From Pseudoalteromonas piscicida (GTDB lineage: Bacteria > Pseudomonadota > Gammaproteobacteria > Enterobacterales > Alteromonadaceae): a DNA stretch of 56,231 nucleotides. The stretch is from assembly GCF_002744175.1 (NCBI RefSeq), contig NZ_NKHF01000102.1, positions 1 to 56,231 on the forward strand, read 5' to 3'. The number at the start of each line of letters is the position of its first letter. Position 1 is the stretch's first letter. The notes below the pieces were generated by a model. It was not told the origin of the DNA and did not search any database. It saw only the letters and a list, made by a program, of their open reading frames with translations. Shown one piece after another: positions 44,814-54,303 of this stretch. Position numbers and translations under genes: made by a program.

Positions 44814-45821
44814 ATGAGCACAGCAAAATCAGCTGTAACTGTATTGGGGGCGGGGTCTTATGGCACCGCCCTTGCTATTTGTTTTGCCCGAAATGGTCAC
44901 CAAGTGACACTTTGGGGTCGCAATAGCGAACACGTTGAGGCGCTAGCAGCTGAGCGTAAAAACCAACGTTATCTTCCTGACATCCAGTTTCCAAAAACGC
45001 TTGAGTTAGAGGCAGATTTAGAAACGGCTGTTAAATCTAGCGAATGTATTTTGGTGGTTGTACCAAGCCATGCTTTCGCTGATACGTTGAAGAAAATTAA
45101 ACCTATGCTGTTAGACAATGCAAAAGTAGCATGGGCAACCAAAGGCTTAGAGCCGAACACGGGGCGTTTACTACAAGAAGTTGCGCTGGATGTGCTTGGT
45201 GATGATGTGCCGCTTGCTGTGTTAAGCGGGCCGACTTTCGCAAAAGAGATGGCAGCAGGCTTGCCGACCGCTATTTCAGTGTCGTCAGTATGTGCTAAAT
45301 TCCGTGAAGCGCTTGCCGAGATGCTTCATTGTGGGCGCTCGTTCAGAGTATACAGCAATGAAGATTTTATCGGGATCCAGCTAGGTGGTGCTGTGAAAAA
45401 CGTTATTGCGATAGGCGCTGGCATGTCGGATGGCTTTGGCTTTGGTGCGAACGCAAGAACAGCGCTAATCACCCGAGGGCTTGCTGAGCTATGCCGGTTG
45501 GGATGTGCGCTAGGTGCGCGTTCTGAAACCTTTATGGGCATGGCGGGGCTTGGAGATCTTATCTTAACCTGCACAGACAATCAGTCTCGCAATCGACGCT
45601 TCGGTTTAGCGCTTGGTTCGGGGAAGTCGGTCGATGAAGCGATGTCGAGTATAGGTCAAGTGGTTGAAGGTTATCGCAACACCAAAGAAGTTTATTTACT
45701 TGCCAAACGTACCGGTATTGAAATGCCGATCACAGAGCAGATATATCAAGTGCTGTATGAGCAAAAGGATGTAAAAGAAGCTGCAATGGCGCTGCTTGGT
45801 CGCGAAAAGCGGGCAGAATAA
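44814..45821 (+). CDS. gpsA: glycerol-3-phosphate dehydrogenase [NAD(P)+]
   Basis: 335 residues. Makes sn-glycerol-3-phosphate for phospholipids. Rossmann motif LGAGSYGTALA, then PSHAFA, SGPTFAKEMA and the catalytic GGAVKNVIAIGAG lysine. Translationally coupled to secB (3-nt gap), so no separate strong ribosome site is needed. Followed by a hairpin. Confidence 0.96.
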   Translation: MSTAKSAVTVLGAGSYGTALAICFARNGHQVTLWGRNSEHVEALAAERKNQRYLPDIQFPKTLELEADLETAVKSSECILVVVPSHAFADTLKKIKPMLLDNAKVAWATKGLEPNTGRLLQEVALDVLGDDVPLAVLSGPTFAKEMAAGLPTAISVSSVCAKFREALAEMLHCGRSFRVYSNEDFIGIQLGGAVKNVIAIGAGMSDGFGFGANARTALITRGLAELCRLGCALGARSETFMGMAGLGDLILTCTDNQSRNRRFGLALGSGKSVDEAMSSIGQVVEGYRNTKEVYLLAKRTGIEMPITEQIYQVLYEQKDVKEAAMALLGREKRAE

Positions 45822-45829
45822 TTTCCTAG

Positions 45830-45853
45830 TAGAGAGGCGCTATCGCCTCTCTA
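45830..45853. terminator. hairpin between gpsA and a convergent gene
   Basis: TAGAGAGGCG (45830-45839) and CGCCTCTCTA (45844-45853), loop CTAT. Perfect 10-bp stem at the junction of convergent genes, but with only a weak T-tail. Confidence 0.6.
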
Positions 45854-45859
45854 TATCTA

Positions 45860-46156
45860 CTAATCTTTAAATTTAATCTTGTATCTGCGTTTAAACCACA
45901 GCGCAAATGGTAGCTCTATCAGACTGAATACGATAATCGTAAACACCACCCAGTTCGCTTCAAAAAACACTAGTGAAAACTCGACATCCTTTGCGTAATA
46001 CAAACTGCCAGACACTATTAAAGAAACCGCGGTAACCAGTAAATCTTGTTTACTGATATTCGCAAGACTTTTATCTTGCAGCCTTGGATAGACAATGACA
46101 TACGCGACAAAAAGTAAAACAAAGTTGAGTAAAATAAGCGTTAGCTCAGGCGACAT
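45860..46156 (-). CDS. small inner-membrane protein, function unknown
   Basis: 98 residues with three predicted transmembrane helices (about 3-22, 35-55, 60-85) and a basic C-terminus (KRRYKIKFKD). The ATG at 46156 with GAGG 5 nt ahead is chosen over an upstream TTG. No family recognised. Confidence 0.7.
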   Translation of the reverse strand: MSPELTLILLNFVLLFVAYVIVYPRLQDKSLANISKQDLLVTAVSLIVSGSLYYAKDVEFSLVFFEANWVVFTIIVFSLIELPFALWFKRRYKIKFKD

Positions 46157-46253
46157 GGTAACCTCTTTTAGCCTGTGTATTATTTGGTACAAGATAACAT
46201 AATTTCTCTGCTCTATGCTGCGCTGAAACGCTTTTTATCTGATGCTGAACAGG

Positions 46254-46259
46254 TATAAT
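46254..46259 (+). promoter_or_regulatory. candidate -10 box of the SpoU methyltransferase gene
   Basis: TATAAT, about 26 nt before the chosen start. If it is real, transcription begins near 46266, which rules out the upstream ATG at 46258 and supports the start at 46285. Confidence 0.45.
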
Positions 46260-46284
46260 GGTCAATCCAACTTTTGAGGTGCAC

Positions 46285-47019
46285 ATGATCTCCAAGAATC
46301 AACAAAAACTACTTCGTGCTTTAGGGCAAAAAAAATATCGCAAACAACATGGCTTGTACTTAGTTCAAGGCGAAAAGAATGTGATTGAATTGGTTGATGC
46401 TGGCATGGCGGTTGAGCAAGTGTTTGCGACGAGTGAATTTATAGCGAAACACAGCAATAAATTGGCTACTGTAGCGTGCGTTGAAGCTGAAGAAGCGGTT
46501 CTGAGTAAAGTGAGCACCTTGGTCTCTAATAATGCAGCAATCGCCGTTGTACCTATGCCTCAAGAGGAAGCGATTAATACATCGGGTTTGGTATTAGCAC
46601 TTGATGGGGTGTCTGACCCCGGTAATTTAGGCACTATTATTCGCCTAGCCGATTGGTATGGGCTCAAACAAGTGGTGGTGAGTGAAAACTGTGCCGATCA
46701 GTTTAACCCTAAAGTGATTAGCGCCACCATGGGATCGTTTGTACGCGTGAACGTAATAAGAGCTGACCTCGAAGCCTTTTTACAGCAATACCAAGGTGAT
46801 TGTTATGGGGCCTTTTTAGGGGGGGAAAGTGTTCACCAATGCCAATTTAGTCGCAATGCGGTGCTGGTAATGGGGAGCGAGTCTCATGGGATCAGTGACT
46901 CAATAGCAGCTCATGTTAGTAAAAAGGTTACTATTCCAGCCTTTGGAGGAGCTGAGTCGCTCAATGTTGCAATGGCAACGGGGATCATTCTCGATAATAT
47001 AAAGCGTTGTCACGTTTAA
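46285..47019 (+). CDS. TrmH/SpoU-family RNA methyltransferase
   Basis: 244 residues. N-terminal RNA-binding part (SKNQQKLLRALGQKKYRKQHGLYLVQGEKNV) and a SPOUT methyltransferase domain with LDGVSDPGNLGTIIR, VVSENCADQFNPKVISATMGS and the knot segment VLVMGSESHGIS...LNVAMATGI. Methylates ribose 2'-OH in rRNA or tRNA; the exact target is not known from sequence. GAGG lies before the ATG at 46285; the upstream ATG overlaps the putative -10 box. Confidence 0.88.
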   Translation: MISKNQQKLLRALGQKKYRKQHGLYLVQGEKNVIELVDAGMAVEQVFATSEFIAKHSNKLATVACVEAEEAVLSKVSTLVSNNAAIAVVPMPQEEAINTSGLVLALDGVSDPGNLGTIIRLADWYGLKQVVVSENCADQFNPKVISATMGSFVRVNVIRADLEAFLQQYQGDCYGAFLGGESVHQCQFSRNAVLVMGSESHGISDSIAAHVSKKVTIPAFGGAESLNVAMATGIILDNIKRCHV

Positions 47020-47083
47020 GTCATAGATCTCATCAATGAATTGTCCTATTCTCAACAATAACAGCGAATAACAATAATAAGCT

Positions 47084-50000
47084 ATGCGACTGAGCAGCAT
47101 TAAACTGGCAGGCTTCAAGTCTTTTGTGGAGCCAACCAAGATCCCTTTTCCTGACCAGATGACATGTGTGGTCGGGCCTAATGGTTGTGGTAAGTCTAAT
47201 GTGATTGATGCCGTGCGTTGGGTACTTGGTGAAAGCTCAGCAAAAAATCTTCGTGGCGATGCCATGACTGACGTTATTTTTAACGGTTCCACTAAACGTA
47301 AGCCTATCTCGCAAGCCTCTGTTGAGCTGATTTTCGATAATACCCAAGGCCGTTTGCCCGGTACTTTTGCTGATCGTAACCAGATAGCCATTAAGCGCCT
47401 GGTTACACGAGATGGTCAGTCGCTTTATTTTTTAAATGGCAGCAAATGTCGTAAGCGAGATATCACAGATATTTTTTTAGGTACTGGACTTGGACCGAGA
47501 AGTTACGCAATCATTGAGCAAGGGATGATCTCTCGGCTAATTGAGAGTAAACCGCAGGAGCTGCGGGTGTTCTTAGAAGAAGCCGCGGGTATTTCAAAAT
47601 ATAAAGAACGCCGTCGAGAAACCCAGACTCGGATCAAAAGTACTCGCGAAAATATGGAACGTTTACTTGACGTAAGACAGGAATTACAAAGTCAATTAGA
47701 TAAGCTGTCGCTACAGGCAGAGCAGGCCAGTCAATACAAATCATTAAAATCACAAGAGCGAGCTCTCAAGGCGTGGATTGCGGTGTTAAAGTGGCAAAGC
47801 TTAGAACAGAAGCAAGCGACGAAAGCGAATGAAATCGCAAAGCTAAATGAAAAGCTGGCATTTTTTAGCGAAGCCCATCGTGGGCATGACTCGGTGCTCG
47901 CGACGTTGGAACATGAGATCACTCATCTTAATGATGGCTATGAGCAAGCACAGCACAGTGTACACCGTATCGAAACTCAGCTGGCGACAGTAGAGCAGCA
48001 AAAAGTCAATTTAACTGACAAGAAACGCCAACTTCTCGAGCAGTCTCAATTGCTAAAGTCACAGCAACAAGAGGTGACAGAAGCATATGACGAGCAGTCA
48101 CAGTATGTCACCGCCAGCTCGGAAAAGGTTAATGAGACCGCTGAGCAACTAGAGATTGCGTTACTACAACTCGAAGAAGTGCAACTCGCCAATGAACAAA
48201 ATGACGCCGAGCTGATTAATTTAGAAGAGCAGCTGAGCGCTGCACAGCATGGCTGTCAACAAACTAATACCCAATTACAACAAGCGACAAGCCAATTGAT
48301 GCAACAGCAGCAAGAAAAGGCGCACATAGACAAACGTCAAGCCGAGCTTTTGGCGCAACTAGAATCGCACCAAGGGTCGACGCTGAAAAGGGACTTGGCT
48401 GAAGCGCAAGATGCTCATCATCAATTAGTACAGGCGATGGCGAAGTTACAAGGTCAAGCGAGTCAACTACAAGCGCAGGAGCAAACCAATAAAGAGGACA
48501 TCTCGTTAGCGCAAACCCAAGCGCGGGAAGCGGCGCATGCGCTACAAGAAGCGCAGTCAGAAATAAAAGCGCTGTCGCGCTGGGCAGATGAAACATCGGA
48601 GGTTGCAACTGCGACTATGTTATCGCAACTGGTTGTAGATTCTGGGTATGAGGAGTGTGTTGAAGCTGCGCTTTTGGGCATGACGCACTTAGTAGTTCAG
48701 CAATCTGAAATGAATTCAATATGGCCCATGGCGTTGGTAATTCCCGCCGATTCGGTTGCGACCAAAATACGTTCGGGGCTATTTCCCAGCTTTTTAACTA
48801 AAATAAAATTATGCGCTGAGTCCGGTGGCTTTGTATCGTGCGAGCAATACGTGCTGGGGGTGACCCCAAGTGGCATTATTGTGGGTGATAACTTTAAAGC
48901 CAAGGCGAAAACCAGCGAGGATAGTGGTGCGTTAAAACGTTATGCTCAGTTGCAGTCATATCGTAGCAAACTGCCAAATCTGCAACAAAGTGTCGAGGAT
49001 GTAGAGCAGGTTGTAGCACAAAAAAGAATAACTCTTGAAGACACACAAGCTAAGTTGTTAGAAACGCAGCAACAGGTTCATGAAAAAGCACAAGCCATTG
49101 CCAGCCACAAAACCAAAGTTGAAATGTTGGATGAGCACCTGAGTGCTTGGCGTGTGCAAGGCGAAAAAATGCAGCAGCAGCTTGATACTCTTGCGCAAGC
49201 GAAACGCGAGGTTATCGAACAAGTTGAACTTTACTCAGAAGAACAATTACAGCTCGAAACCTTGCTAGAGCAAGCGCAGCAGTCACAACTCTTGGTTGAG
49301 GGTAAGTTGAGTGAGTTTAAACAGCAGAGCCAGTCTCGACGTGCGGCATTACAAGAAACGCAGCAATTAGTGCATACGACTAAGCTTGCAGCGCAGCAGG
49401 CTGAAAGTGAGCAGCAGCTAAGCAACTCAAAATTAGAGCACTTGCAACATCGTCGTGAAGAAATAGCTCAGCGCATTGAGCAAACGCAAGAAGATATTTT
49501 ACTTTGTGATGAGCCTCTTGTTGAAGCGAATGAGCAAATAGAGATCTTACTAGCGCAGCACCTAGAAGCGAAAGCGCAAAAGCAAACTATGTTTGATACG
49601 CTGCAACAAGCGAAGGAAAAGCTAAGCCAGAAGCAAGCGGCTTTAAAAGATGCAAGCACAGAGGTAAATAAGCTTAATGAGTCTTTGCAGCAACTAAAAC
49701 TTGATGAGCAGGGCTTAATGCTAAAAGCTCAGGCTGCACTTGAGCCATTGGAGGCGCTTGGACGAACTCTGAAAACCGAGTTAGCTCAGCTGCCAACAGA
49801 TGCGAACCTCGGACAATATCAAGCTAGTTTAAACCGAGTGAGTAGCGATCTTGGCAAGTTGGGTGCTGTGAACTTAGCCGCAATTGAAGAATTTGAAGAA
49901 GCGAAGGAACGTAAAACCTATTTAGATACGCAGCTAGATGATCTCACTAATGCGTTAGAAACGTTAGAAGCGGTGATAAGGAAAATTGACAAAGAGACCA

Positions 50001-50473
50001 AAACTCGCTTCAGCGCTACCTTTAATCAAGTGAATGAAGACTTAGCCGAGTTATTTCCAAAAGTGTTTGGCGGGGGGAATGCATACCTCGAGTTGACCAG
50101 CGATGACTTACTTGAAAGTGGTGTTTCTATCATGGCAAGGCCACCGGGAAAGAAAAACTCGACAATTCATCTGTTAAGTGGTGGAGAAAAAGCGCTGACC
50201 GCATTATCATTGGTATTTTCAATATTCAGGCTTAATCCAGCCCCATTCTGTATGCTGGATGAAGTAGATGCGCCGCTAGACGATGCAAACGTAGGACGAT
50301 TTTGTCGTTTGGTTGAAGAAATGTCGCAAACGGTGCAATTTATTTATATCAGTCATAACAAGGTCGCGATGGAAATGGCGGGTAGACTGACGGGGGTAAC
50401 CATGGCTGAACCAGGGGTGTCACGCATGGTTGCTGTAGACATAGAACAAGCAGTGCAAATGGCACAGGCATAA
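47084..50473 (+). CDS. smc: chromosome segregation protein SMC
   Basis: 1129 residues, slightly short for SMC (about 1160-1190). Walker A VGPNGCGKSN near residue 30, long coiled coils on either side of a compact hinge (about 500-615), ABC signature LSGGEKALTALSLVFS, and Walker B CMLDEVDAPLDD near the C-terminus. Works with ScpA/ScpB to organise the chromosome; replaces MukB in this lineage. Upstream of zipA and ligA, a conserved order. The ribosome site is weak. Confidence 0.95.
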   Translation: MRLSSIKLAGFKSFVEPTKIPFPDQMTCVVGPNGCGKSNVIDAVRWVLGESSAKNLRGDAMTDVIFNGSTKRKPISQASVELIFDNTQGRLPGTFADRNQIAIKRLVTRDGQSLYFLNGSKCRKRDITDIFLGTGLGPRSYAIIEQGMISRLIESKPQELRVFLEEAAGISKYKERRRETQTRIKSTRENMERLLDVRQELQSQLDKLSLQAEQASQYKSLKSQERALKAWIAVLKWQSLEQKQATKANEIAKLNEKLAFFSEAHRGHDSVLATLEHEITHLNDGYEQAQHSVHRIETQLATVEQQKVNLTDKKRQLLEQSQLLKSQQQEVTEAYDEQSQYVTASSEKVNETAEQLEIALLQLEEVQLANEQNDAELINLEEQLSAAQHGCQQTNTQLQQATSQLMQQQQEKAHIDKRQAELLAQLESHQGSTLKRDLAEAQDAHHQLVQAMAKLQGQASQLQAQEQTNKEDISLAQTQAREAAHALQEAQSEIKALSRWADETSEVATATMLSQLVVDSGYEECVEAALLGMTHLVVQQSEMNSIWPMALVIPADSVATKIRSGLFPSFLTKIKLCAESGGFVSCEQYVLGVTPSGIIVGDNFKAKAKTSEDSGALKRYAQLQSYRSKLPNLQQSVEDVEQVVAQKRITLEDTQAKLLETQQQVHEKAQAIASHKTKVEMLDEHLSAWRVQGEKMQQQLDTLAQAKREVIEQVELYSEEQLQLETLLEQAQQSQLLVEGKLSEFKQQSQSRRAALQETQQLVHTTKLAAQQAESEQQLSNSKLEHLQHRREEIAQRIEQTQEDILLCDEPLVEANEQIEILLAQHLEAKAQKQTMFDTLQQAKEKLSQKQAALKDASTEVNKLNESLQQLKLDEQGLMLKAQAALEPLEALGRTLKTELAQLPTDANLGQYQASLNRVSSDLGKLGAVNLAAIEEFEEAKERKTYLDTQLDDLTNALETLEAVIRKIDKETKTRFSATFNQVNEDLAELFPKVFGGGNAYLELTSDDLLESGVSIMARPPGKKNSTIHLLSGGEKALTALSLVFSIFRLNPAPFCMLDEVDAPLDDANVGRFCRLVEEMSQTVQFIYISHNKVAMEMAGRLTGVTMAEPGVSRMVAVDIEQAVQMAQA

Positions 50474-50491
50474 CAACAAAAAAGGTGAGCA

Positions 50492-51223
50492 ATGGCCACA
50501 GAGTTAAGATGGGCATTAATCGTGATCAGTGCGTTGGTCATAGGCGGACTACTCATTCATGGGCTTTGGTCTGTCCGCAAAAAGGACAGTGAGAAGGGAG
50601 CTCGGAAAGTAGCAAGTGAACCCAAGGCGCAAACGCAAAATCATGATAAAGAGCCTGACGAACCTGAAATTGGTGAGATGACCTTTAGTGCAGTGGATGA
50701 AGAGCCTGTTTCTGAAGGGATCCTTGAGGCTGAACGTGAAGATACTGAAACTGTCGCTGAAACTACTGAGCGAAAAGAACAGGATTCTGACCATGAGGAA
50801 AATGTGGCTGAGCCGCAAGATTTTATTATTTTGCATGTCGAGATGCCTGAAGGGTTAAAAATGGCTGGCTCTAAACTGTTGCCGACAGTATTAAGCCTTG
50901 GCTTTAAATATTCAGAAGAAGGTTTCTTCAATCGTCATTTGGAGCCATCAGGCAATGGTCCGGTGTTATTCCGTTTGGTGAATATGTTTAACCCAGGTAC
51001 GTTTGATATCGATAATATGGAACAATTTAGTACAGGTGGTATTAGCCTATTTATGACTTTACCTTGTGATGGTGACAATTTGGCTGCCTTCAATATGCTA
51101 CATAGCGCATCGAAAAAACTTGCTGAAGAGTTTGGTGCAACCGTACTAGATAAAGACCGTCAGCCATTAACGGTAGAAGCCGTGCGCGGTTATGTTGAAA
51201 AAGTGCGTGAATTCGCTGCTTAA
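50492..51223 (+). CDS. zipA: cell division protein ZipA
   Basis: 243 residues. N-terminal membrane anchor (about 6-26), a short charged acidic linker, and the C-terminal ZipA domain (about 110-240: IILHVEMPEGLKMAGSKLLPTVLSLGFKY, cited in part; GTFDIDNMEQFSTGGISLFMTLP). Anchors FtsZ to the membrane. The linker is short compared with E. coli ZipA (328 residues). AAAGGTG precedes the ATG; 18 nt after smc. Confidence 0.93.
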   Translation: MATELRWALIVISALVIGGLLIHGLWSVRKKDSEKGARKVASEPKAQTQNHDKEPDEPEIGEMTFSAVDEEPVSEGILEAEREDTETVAETTERKEQDSDHEENVAEPQDFIILHVEMPEGLKMAGSKLLPTVLSLGFKYSEEGFFNRHLEPSGNGPVLFRLVNMFNPGTFDIDNMEQFSTGGISLFMTLPCDGDNLAAFNMLHSASKKLAEEFGATVLDKDRQPLTVEAVRGYVEKVREFAA

Positions 51224-51243
51224 TACCCCTTAGAAGAAATTAT

Positions 51244-51272
51244 AAGCCACTGGCATTTGCTGGTGGCTTTTT
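51244..51272 (+). terminator. terminator-like hairpin between zipA and ligA
   Basis: AAGCCAC (51244-51250) and GTGGCTT (51263-51269) with a 12-nt loop, then T's. May give partial termination before ligA. Confidence 0.7.
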
Positions 51273-51288
51273 ACGTTTAGAGGTCTAA

Positions 51289-53307
51289 ATGTTAAAAAAC
51301 ATCGAAAGCCAAGTTGCCGAACTTAGAGCGCAACTGGAAGATTATAATTATCAATATTATGTATTGGACAATCCGAGTGTTCCGGATGCTGAATATGACC
51401 GTTTAATGCGTCAGCTTATTGACCTTGAGCAGCAACATCCCGAATTGCAAAGCCCTGATTCTCCGTCGCAAAAGGTAGGCGGTGAGGCACTTAGTAAGTT
51501 TGAGCAGGTAACGCACAAAGTACCCATGTTGTCGCTTGATAATGCTTTTGATGAAAGCGAATTCACAGCGTTTAATAGACGCATCAAAGAGCGACTACTG
51601 ACGACCCAAGATATCACCTTTTGCTGTGAGCCAAAACTGGATGGTTTAGCTGTGTCAATCTTATATCGCGATGGCGTTTTGGTTCAAGCCGCCACGAGAG
51701 GGGATGGACAGGTTGGAGAAAACATTACAGAGAATGTTAAAACCATCCGTAATGTGCCACTAAAGTTACGCGGAGAGAATATTCCGCGCGAAGTTGAAGT
51801 GCGTGGTGAGGTGTTTATGGACACCGCTGGCTTTAATAAGCTTAATGAAACGGCGCAAGCAAAAGGCGAAAAAACCTTTGCGAATCCAAGAAATGCAGCT
51901 GCGGGGAGTTTGCGTCAACTAGACTCTAAGATCACCGCTAAGCGGCCATTGATGTTTTATGCCTACTCCATGGGGCTTGTTGAGGGAGGTACGCTGGCGA
52001 CAGAGCATTATGCTCAGTTACAGCAGCTGCAAAGCTGGGGTTTACCTATGAGCCCTGAAACTAAGCTGGTAGACAATGCGCAACAAGCTCTGGATTACTA
52101 TCAAGATATTATGGTGCGTCGTGCAGCACTTCCTTATGAAATCGACGGCGTTGTCATTAAAGTAAACGACAAAACCCAGCAGGAGCAACTAGGCTTTGTG
52201 GCACGAGCTCCCCGTTGGGCTATTGCGTTTAAGTTTCCTGCGCAAGAAGAAATTACACAACTACTTGATGTGGAATTTCAGGTTGGCCGAACGGGGGCAA
52301 TTACCCCTGTTGCGCGCCTAGAACCTGTATTTGTTGGTGGTGTAACTGTATCTAATGCAACACTTCACAATGGCGACGAGATTGCCCGTTTAGGTGTCAA
52401 AATTGGGGATACTGTCATTGTACGCAGAGCAGGGGACGTCATTCCTCAAGTGACTCAAGTCGTATTAGACAGACGCCCTGAAGATGTCAAAGAGATTGAG
52501 TTCCCTGATACATGCCCTGTTTGTGATTCGCATGTGGAGCGTGTTGAGGGAGAAGCTGTAGCGCGATGTACCGGTGGTTTAGTATGCCGTGCACAACGTA
52601 AAGAAGCGATAAAGCACTTTGCATCTAGAAAAGCGCTCGATATTGATGGCCTTGGCGACAAGATAGTTGAGCAGTTGGTGGAGCGAGAGTTGATCAAAAC
52701 GCCTGCTGATCTATTTATTCTAAAGCAGGGCCACTTTGAGTCTTTAGAGCGAATGGGCCCTAAGTCTGCTAAAAATTTGGTTGCGGCGCTTGAAGCAGCT
52801 AAGCAGACGACATTAGCAAAGTTTTTGTATTCACTTGGGATCAGAGAAGTTGGGGAAGCGACAGCTCAAAACTTGGCGAATTACTTCCTGACGCTTGAAA
52901 AAGTAATGGCAGCCTCCATTGATACATTACAGCAAGTGAGTGATGTTGGGGTTATCGTTGCACAGCATATCCATAGTTTCTTTGCGGAGCAGCATAACCA
53001 AGAGGTGGTGAACGCCTTAATTGATGTTGGTATTACATGGCAAGATGTAGCAGCGCCTTCTGAAGATGAGCAGCCGCTAGCAGGGCAAACACTAGTGTTA
53101 ACAGGGACTCTAAGCCAATTGAACCGTAATGATGCTAAAGCAAGGTTACAAGCACTTGGTGCAAAGGTTGCTGGAAGTGTGTCTAAGAATACAAATGCTG
53201 TGTATGCAGGTGAAAAAGCCGGCTCTAAACTCGCTAAAGCACAAGAGCTTGGTATTGACGTATTCGATGAAGAGGCGTTGATAGCACTATTAAATCAATA
53301 CGAGTAG
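51289..53307 (+). CDS. ligA: NAD-dependent DNA ligase LigA
   Basis: 672 residues. Adenylation domain with AMP-accepting Lys116 (CEPKLDGLAVS), OB fold, a Cys4 zinc finger (CPVC...CTGGLVC), helix-hairpin-helix repeats (LDIDGLGDKIVEQLV, LERMGPKSAKNLV) and a C-terminal BRCT domain (about 592-672, LAGQTLVLTGTLSQLNRN). Joins Okazaki fragments. AGAGG precedes the ATG. Confidence 0.97.
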   Translation: MLKNIESQVAELRAQLEDYNYQYYVLDNPSVPDAEYDRLMRQLIDLEQQHPELQSPDSPSQKVGGEALSKFEQVTHKVPMLSLDNAFDESEFTAFNRRIKERLLTTQDITFCCEPKLDGLAVSILYRDGVLVQAATRGDGQVGENITENVKTIRNVPLKLRGENIPREVEVRGEVFMDTAGFNKLNETAQAKGEKTFANPRNAAAGSLRQLDSKITAKRPLMFYAYSMGLVEGGTLATEHYAQLQQLQSWGLPMSPETKLVDNAQQALDYYQDIMVRRAALPYEIDGVVIKVNDKTQQEQLGFVARAPRWAIAFKFPAQEEITQLLDVEFQVGRTGAITPVARLEPVFVGGVTVSNATLHNGDEIARLGVKIGDTVIVRRAGDVIPQVTQVVLDRRPEDVKEIEFPDTCPVCDSHVERVEGEAVARCTGGLVCRAQRKEAIKHFASRKALDIDGLGDKIVEQLVERELIKTPADLFILKQGHFESLERMGPKSAKNLVAALEAAKQTTLAKFLYSLGIREVGEATAQNLANYFLTLEKVMAASIDTLQQVSDVGVIVAQHIHSFFAEQHNQEVVNALIDVGITWQDVAAPSEDEQPLAGQTLVLTGTLSQLNRNDAKARLQALGAKVAGSVSKNTNAVYAGEKAGSKLAKAQELGIDVFDEEALIALLNQYE

Positions 53308-53311
53308 TAAG

Positions 53312-53824
53312 ATGAAAACAGTAACACGATACGGCCCTGAGTATTGGGATAAATTTGGTGTTTACCGACCCCCAATAGCATTTAATTTAGCACTTGTCGT
53401 GTTACTTCGTCCGCTGTTGATTTGGGTGTTTTCAGCACTAGCAAGGCGGCCTGACTTAGACCTAATGTCGCTGTTTTTTGAGTCTAAATTTCATTTTTTT
53501 GTTGCTACAGGTATTGCGTGTATTGCACTTATCCCAACGGTGGTTTTTTCTCTTAGGCGTCCAACTAGTTCTCCAAAGCTTGCTGTGGTTTGGCGTTATA
53601 TGCGTTTTCCGCTTATATTAACTGCAGTACTTGATTTAGCTTGGTTAATTATTCAAGCAGCTAAAACCCACTATAGTTTTTCTCCATATTTAGCAGTGCA
53701 AATTGTGTTGGTGAGCTGGGTACTGTTGTATCTGATTAAAAGTCGTTACTTAAGCTGTTTTTTTGGCGACTGGCCTTTTCCAGTTGAAGAGCAAAAAGCG
53801 CAAGTAAACAAAAGAGAGAACTGA
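53312..53824 (+). CDS. DUF2919-type inner-membrane protein
   Basis: 170 residues, four predicted transmembrane helices (about 24-44, 62-82, 98-118, 126-146). YGPEYWDKFGVYRPPIAFNL at the N-terminus fits the DUF2919 (YfeZ-like) family. Starts 4 nt after ligA, so it is cotranscribed. Function unknown. Confidence 0.75.
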   Translation: MKTVTRYGPEYWDKFGVYRPPIAFNLALVVLLRPLLIWVFSALARRPDLDLMSLFFESKFHFFVATGIACIALIPTVVFSLRRPTSSPKLAVVWRYMRFPLILTAVLDLAWLIIQAAKTHYSFSPYLAVQIVLVSWVLLYLIKSRYLSCFFGDWPFPVEEQKAQVNKREN

Positions 53825-53825
53825 G

Positions 53826-54266
53826 ATGTTAAAGTGGTTAGACATTCTAAACTTTGCTAGAAATGGCAATCCAATTGCACCTCGAAGAGTCGAGAAAACA
53901 GACGAACAATGGCAAGCTGAACTTGATCCTGAAACCTATATGATCACCCGTAAAAAGGGAACTGAGCGTCCATTTAGTTCACAGAGCTGCCAGTTGTTTG
54001 AGCCGGGTAAATATTACTGTGTATGTTGTCAAACGTTGTTGTTTGATGCGGATGAAAAGTTTGATAGTGGCTCTGGATGGCCGTCATTTACTCAACCTGC
54101 AAGTATAGAAGCTGTGGCATATCATGGGGATAAAAGTCTCGGTATGACTCGCATTGAAATCACCTGTAATGTTTGTGATAGCCACCTTGGTCATGTGTTC
54201 CCTGATGGCCCTGAACCAAGTGGGCTTCGCTATTGTGTTAATGCTACTTCAATGGAAAAGAAATAA
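53826..54266 (+). CDS. msrB: peptide-methionine (R)-S-oxide reductase MsrB
   Basis: 146 residues. Repairs oxidised methionine (R form). Two zinc CxxC motifs (Cys65/Cys68 and Cys114/Cys117), GSGWPSFTQP, DSHLGHVFPDGP and catalytic Cys137 in RYCVNATS. The ATG follows the preceding stop by one base, so it is translationally coupled. Confidence 0.95.
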   Translation: MLKWLDILNFARNGNPIAPRRVEKTDEQWQAELDPETYMITRKKGTERPFSSQSCQLFEPGKYYCVCCQTLLFDADEKFDSGSGWPSFTQPASIEAVAYHGDKSLGMTRIEITCNVCDSHLGHVFPDGPEPSGLRYCVNATSMEKK

Positions 54267-54303
54267 TACCAATTACTATAACCCTGGTAATTGTAACTGC
54301 TGA